Shown here: positions 6,366 to 8,122 of the stretch, in pieces
Position numbering within the stretch: position 1 is the first letter of the stretch
Layout of the letters: every line of letters begins with the position of its first letter
Source: Bacilli bacterium
GTDB lineage: Bacteria > Bacillota_I > Bacilli_A > RF39 > UBA660
Direction: 5' to 3'
Assembly (NCBI GenBank): GCA_028708005.1
Contig: JAQVZV010000032.1
Span: 1-8,122 of the forward strand
DNA: 8,122 nucleotides
Made by a program: the position numbers and the translations under genes
Notes under the pieces: generated by a model
Told to the model about the DNA's origin: nothing
What the model saw: the letters and a program-made list of their open reading frames with translations, nothing else
Databases searched by the model: none

Positions 6366-6519
6366 ATATAGCACCTCCATTATAAATACAAAAAGCGAAT
6401 ACATATCTGTACTCACCTATACCAAAATAAATATAATTATCTTATAAATCCATGGCATAAACCCAAAGCTTTTAGCAATCAGGCGAGATACATATATCTT
6501 CTTTCCGTTTTTTAATTGT
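6366..6519 (-). promoter_or_regulatory. infC leader, probable L20-type attenuator
   Basis: An untranslated leader of about 150 nt lies between the infC promoter and the start codon. It contains an intrinsic terminator (6390-6416) and, upstream, GUAUCUCGCCU (6491-6481), which can pair with AGGUGAGUAC (6418-6409), the terminator's 5' arm, through 10 pairs with one bulged U and one G-U. The two structures exclude each other. In Bacillus the infC-rpmI-rplT leader is controlled by L20 through premature termination. The match here rests on position and structure; I did not identify the 23S-mimic binding site itself. Confidence 0.65.
6390..6416 (-). terminator. Intrinsic terminator within the infC leader
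   Basis: On the minus strand GTGAGTAC (6416-6409) pairs with GTATTCGC (6402-6395) over 8 bp, including two G-U pairs, with a 6-nt loop. Five Ts follow immediately (6394-6390). It sits 11 nt before the infC Shine-Dalgarno, the place expected for an attenuator. Confidence 0.75.
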
Positions 6520-6525
6520 AGTTTG

Positions 6526-6554
6526 ATTATATATTAATAAACTTGTCTTGTCAA
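6526..6554 (-). promoter_or_regulatory. Consensus sigma-A promoter of infC-rpmI-rplT
   Basis: On the minus strand TTGACA (6554-6549), a 17-bp spacer and TATAAT (6531-6526) match the housekeeping consensus perfectly. Transcription should start near 6519. This is the second perfect promoter in the window, as expected for a high-output ribosomal operon. Confidence 0.9.
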
Positions 6555-6619
6555 TCTATTATATGTAAAAAAAGCATAAACATGTCCTAATTAAAGCCTT
6601 TTGATGACATTTCATATAC

Positions 6620-6650
6620 TATAATCTATTCACATAGAGTTTAACAGGTG
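6620..6650 (+). promoter_or_regulatory. Possible -10 box and RBS for the patatin-like gene
   Basis: TATAAT at 6620-6625 is a good -10 box. The nearest -35-like TTGATG (6601-6606) is only 13 bp away, too short, so the promoter is uncertain. AGGTG (6646-6650) lies 7 nt before ATG 6658; another ATG at 6654 would be too close to it. Confidence 0.4.
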
Positions 6651-6657
6651 ATAATGT

Positions 6658-7641
6658 ATGTTTCCATCAATTAAAAATCTTGTCTTTGAAGGTGGCGGCA
6701 TTTTAGGGATCTCATATCTCGGTGTCTTAGATTATCTTGATGAAATATGCTTGTTATCTCAAATAAAAAGAGTGGCCGGATCATCATCAGGAGCATTAAC
6801 CGCGTGTCTCACATGTTTTAATTTACCATTTAATGAGATAAAAAATATTTCATCTTTTCTAGATTATAAGAAAATGCCCCAAAAGGAAACTGTCCCCCTT
6901 CGAGAAGTAACTAACAATTTTAAAATGGAGTTTGAGAGATTATTTGGAGACTTAGACTCTATTTATAGACTGATAAATAATTATGGGTGGTATTCATCTC
7001 AATACTTCTATAGTTGGATAAAAGATGTCATCGCTTCTCAATTTGACCATAATAAAAAGCAACCACCCTATACCTTTGAAGATTTTAAAAATAATGATAT
7101 CCACTAAAATAATAGACCCTTCAAAGATTTATATATTGTAGGAACAGATGTTTCTTATAAAACATCTGTTATCTTCTCATATAACACAACCCCTAAAATG
7201 GAAGTGGCTGAAGCTATTAAAATATCTATGTCAATTCCCCTATTCTTTGAAGCTGTTAAGATAGATGAACAATATCGAAATGGCATGAATCATCATGTAT
7301 TCGTTGATGGCGGATTAATGAGGAATTATCCCATAAACATATTTGATTACGATGGAATCAACTATGAAACATTAGGGATACAACTCAGTAATAAAACTAA
7401 ATATAAAGAAACTACTAACATCATAGATTACATTAGTAATTTATTTAATAGCCTTCTAAAAGTTCAAGAAGATATATATAATAATGATTGGATAAATCAA
7501 GGACGTAGTATTAATATCAATACCGGTGGTATATCATCTCTTGACTTTGATATTAGTGAAGCGGATTATAAATTCTTATATAACCAGGGATATGACGCAG
7601 CTTTAGACTATTTTGAAAATAAAGAATATTACAGATATTAG
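6658..7641 (+). pseudogene. Patatin-like phospholipase interrupted by an in-frame TAA
   Basis: One frame encodes a whole patatin-like lipid acyl hydrolase of about 327 codons, except for TAA at codon 150 (7105-7107). Before it are the oxyanion loop EGGGILG (11-17) and the nucleophile elbow GSSSG (41-45, Ser43). After it, in the same frame, come NNRPFKDLYIVGTDVSYKTS, EVAEAIKISMSIPLFF and the catalytic Asp in VDGG (Asp217). Ser and Asp of the dyad thus lie on opposite sides of the stop, so neither half should be active alone. The 30 codons after the stop are clearly patatin-like although they lack a start, so this is one gene with one nonsense codon and no frameshift. Patatin-like enzymes release fatty acids from membrane lipids and some act as effectors. 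A sequencing error or readthrough is possible. The gene is divergent from infC and appears monocistronic. Confidence 0.85.
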
Positions 7642-7664
7642 ATATGCTGTAATATTGTATTTTT
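7625..7664 (+). terminator. Intrinsic terminator overlapping the end of the patatin-like gene
   Basis: AATATTACAG (7625-7634) and CTGTAATATT (7647-7656) form a perfect 10-bp stem with a 12-nt loop, and five Ts follow at 7660-7664. The stop codon TAG (7639-7641) lies in the loop. The stem is AT-rich, hence only moderate strength. Confidence 0.65.
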
Positions 7665-7676
7665 AAAAACATTGCG

Positions 7677-7710
7677 GGTTGAGGAAGGGAATACATTCCC
7701 TTCCTCAACC
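7677..7710. repeat. Perfect 16-bp inverted repeat with 2-nt centre
   Basis: GGTTGAGGAAGGGAAT (7677-7692) is followed by AC and its exact complement (7695-7710). It is far stronger and richer in G+C than nearby DNA. Read on the minus strand it lies downstream of the FISUMP gene, with TTTTT 7 nt beyond, so it may be that gene's terminator. It also marks the approximate point where base composition changes. Confidence 0.85.
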
Positions 7711-7765
7711 ACCCATACCCAACTTTATCACTTTGTTTTTCCTTTTTGTTCAGCCCTTTACATCC

Positions 7766-7802
7766 TTTTAAATCCTTGTCGCTTCACGCCAAGGATTTAA
7801 AA
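7766..7802. repeat. 13-bp inverted repeat downstream of the FISUMP gene
   Basis: TTTTAAATCCTTG (7766-7778) and CAAGGATTTAAAA (7790-7802) are perfect complements around an 11-nt loop. It begins 30 bp past the FISUMP stop. No U-run follows on the minus strand, so it is not a standard terminator. It may be an RNA-stabilising or cruciform element. Confidence 0.75.
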
Positions 7803-7832
7803 TTCAAGCCATCACTCTCCGAAACAGGCGGT

Positions 7833-8122
7833 TTATTGTCCCAGGAGACAGCGCACCGAGCGCCCGTAAGCCTGCGGATTCCTATTACGTGAAACCGTAG
7901 AGTAACTGGAATACAGGCTGCGTTGCCAAGCAAGAGAATCAGAGGGTGAGGAAGACCACCAGTAACCGCTCGAGCCCACGTCGTAAAGCGAACCATTGGT
8001 GTTGCGGTAACCAACAGGTAATGCTGTAAAACTACTTGCGTTATTTCCGCCCCACGTACTTGTCTTTAACTTCGTTCCTTGGTCAGTTCCCCTCCGACTT
8101 GTAGCATCAGCCTGGGCTTGTG
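7833..8122 (-). CDS. FISUMP-type C-type-lectin-like surface protein, C-terminal part (5'-partial)
   Basis: A minus-strand frame is open from the right edge to TAA at 7835-7833, giving 95 residues without a start in the window. It contains GTKLKTSTWGGNNASSFTAL (16-34), PVGYRNTNGSLYDVGSSGYW (35-54), WSSSPSD and a terminal YGRSVRCLLGQ (85-95). This order (GTKLK, ALP-x-GYR, G-x-GYWWSS, YG-x-SVRC) is the signature of the Fibrobacter succinogenes major paralogous (FISUMP) domain, a C-lectin-like fold found at the C terminus of exported proteins, especially in Bacteroidota and Fibrobacterota. Ligand and role are unknown. GC is about 51% by hand count, unlike the rest of the window, which suggests transfer or an assembly join. 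The N-terminal part, where a signal peptide would be, lies outside the window. Confidence 0.85.
   Translation of the reverse strand, partial: QAQADATSRRGTDQGTKLKTSTWGGNNASSFTALPVGYRNTNGSLYDVGSSGYWWSSSPSDSLAWQRSLYSSYSTVSRNRNPQAYGRSVRCLLGQ

Larger units (their letters stand above)
7642..7832. other. Non-coding junction between the patatin-like and FISUMP genes
   Basis: I see no gene here. The segment carries the 3' half of the patatin terminator, the two inverted repeats listed separately, and a T-rich stretch (7731-7750). Base composition passes from AT-rich to balanced across it, so it is the likely junction of native and foreign, or misjoined, DNA. Confidence 0.6.

Noticed and set aside
6366..6416. 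N-terminal extension of IF-3 by up to 17 residues
   Set aside because: It would be translated through the leader terminator, lacks a ribosome site of its own, and makes IF-3 longer than the family norm.
7784..8014. A 76-codon minus-strand open frame beginning MVTATPMVRF
   Set aside because: It is in a different frame from the FISUMP sequence over the same bases, which has clear domain motifs and reaches the edge. No ribosome site and no recognisable protein.
1..8122. Mycoplasma-type code (TGA = Trp)
   Set aside because: All Trp codons checked are TGG and no gene needs TGA read as sense. The lack of TGA stops is explained by low GC and the small number of genes.

Overview
The window reads as low-GC DNA from a Bacillota/Mycoplasmatota-type bacterium (for example a gut Bacilli or RF39-like lineage; this is inference). 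Two housekeeping operons have the gene order and sigma-A promoters of that group, Shine-Dalgarno sites are strong, and all Trp codons checked are TGG, so the standard code is likely. The last ~300 bases differ sharply: about 51% GC by hand count, against 20% in two sampled 60-base stretches of the patatin gene.

Layout, left to right. (1) 1-857, minus: 5' part of a very hydrophobic, lysine-striped membrane protein whose last visible residues look like the start of a type II secretion F (GspF/PilC/TadC) domain. (2) 970-1305, plus: a small YqfQ/VrrA-like protein with an Asn-rich tail, convergent with and overlapping trmK. (3) 1298-4791, minus: dnaG-rpoD-trmK, each gene overlapping the next, driven by a perfect TTGACA-N17-TATAAT promoter. 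(4) 4942-6365, minus: infC-rpmI-rplT, with its own perfect promoter, a long leader carrying a terminator and a competing helix (attenuation of the L20-leader kind), an apparent AUA start for infC, an L20 with a ~108-residue Lys/Ala/Pro tail, and an intrinsic terminator after rplT. (5) 6658-7641, plus: a patatin-like phospholipase interrupted by one in-frame TAA. (6) 7642-7832: non-coding, with a terminator and two long inverted repeats. (7) 7833-8122, minus: the C-terminal 95 residues of a FISUMP-type (Fibrobacter succinogenes major paralogous domain, C-type-lectin-like) protein that runs off the window.

Together the core supplies translation initiation and ribosome assembly (IF3, bL35, bL20), replication priming (DnaG), housekeeping transcription (sigma A) and tRNA m1A22 modification (TrmK). 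The less ordinary material is at the two ends: the fused membrane protein on the left, and the broken patatin gene plus the compositionally foreign FISUMP gene on the right. The right-hand jump may be horizontal transfer or a chimeric assembly; this sequence cannot decide. FISUMP/C-lectin proteins are sometimes targets of diversity-generating retroelements, but no reverse transcriptase or template repeat is visible here.
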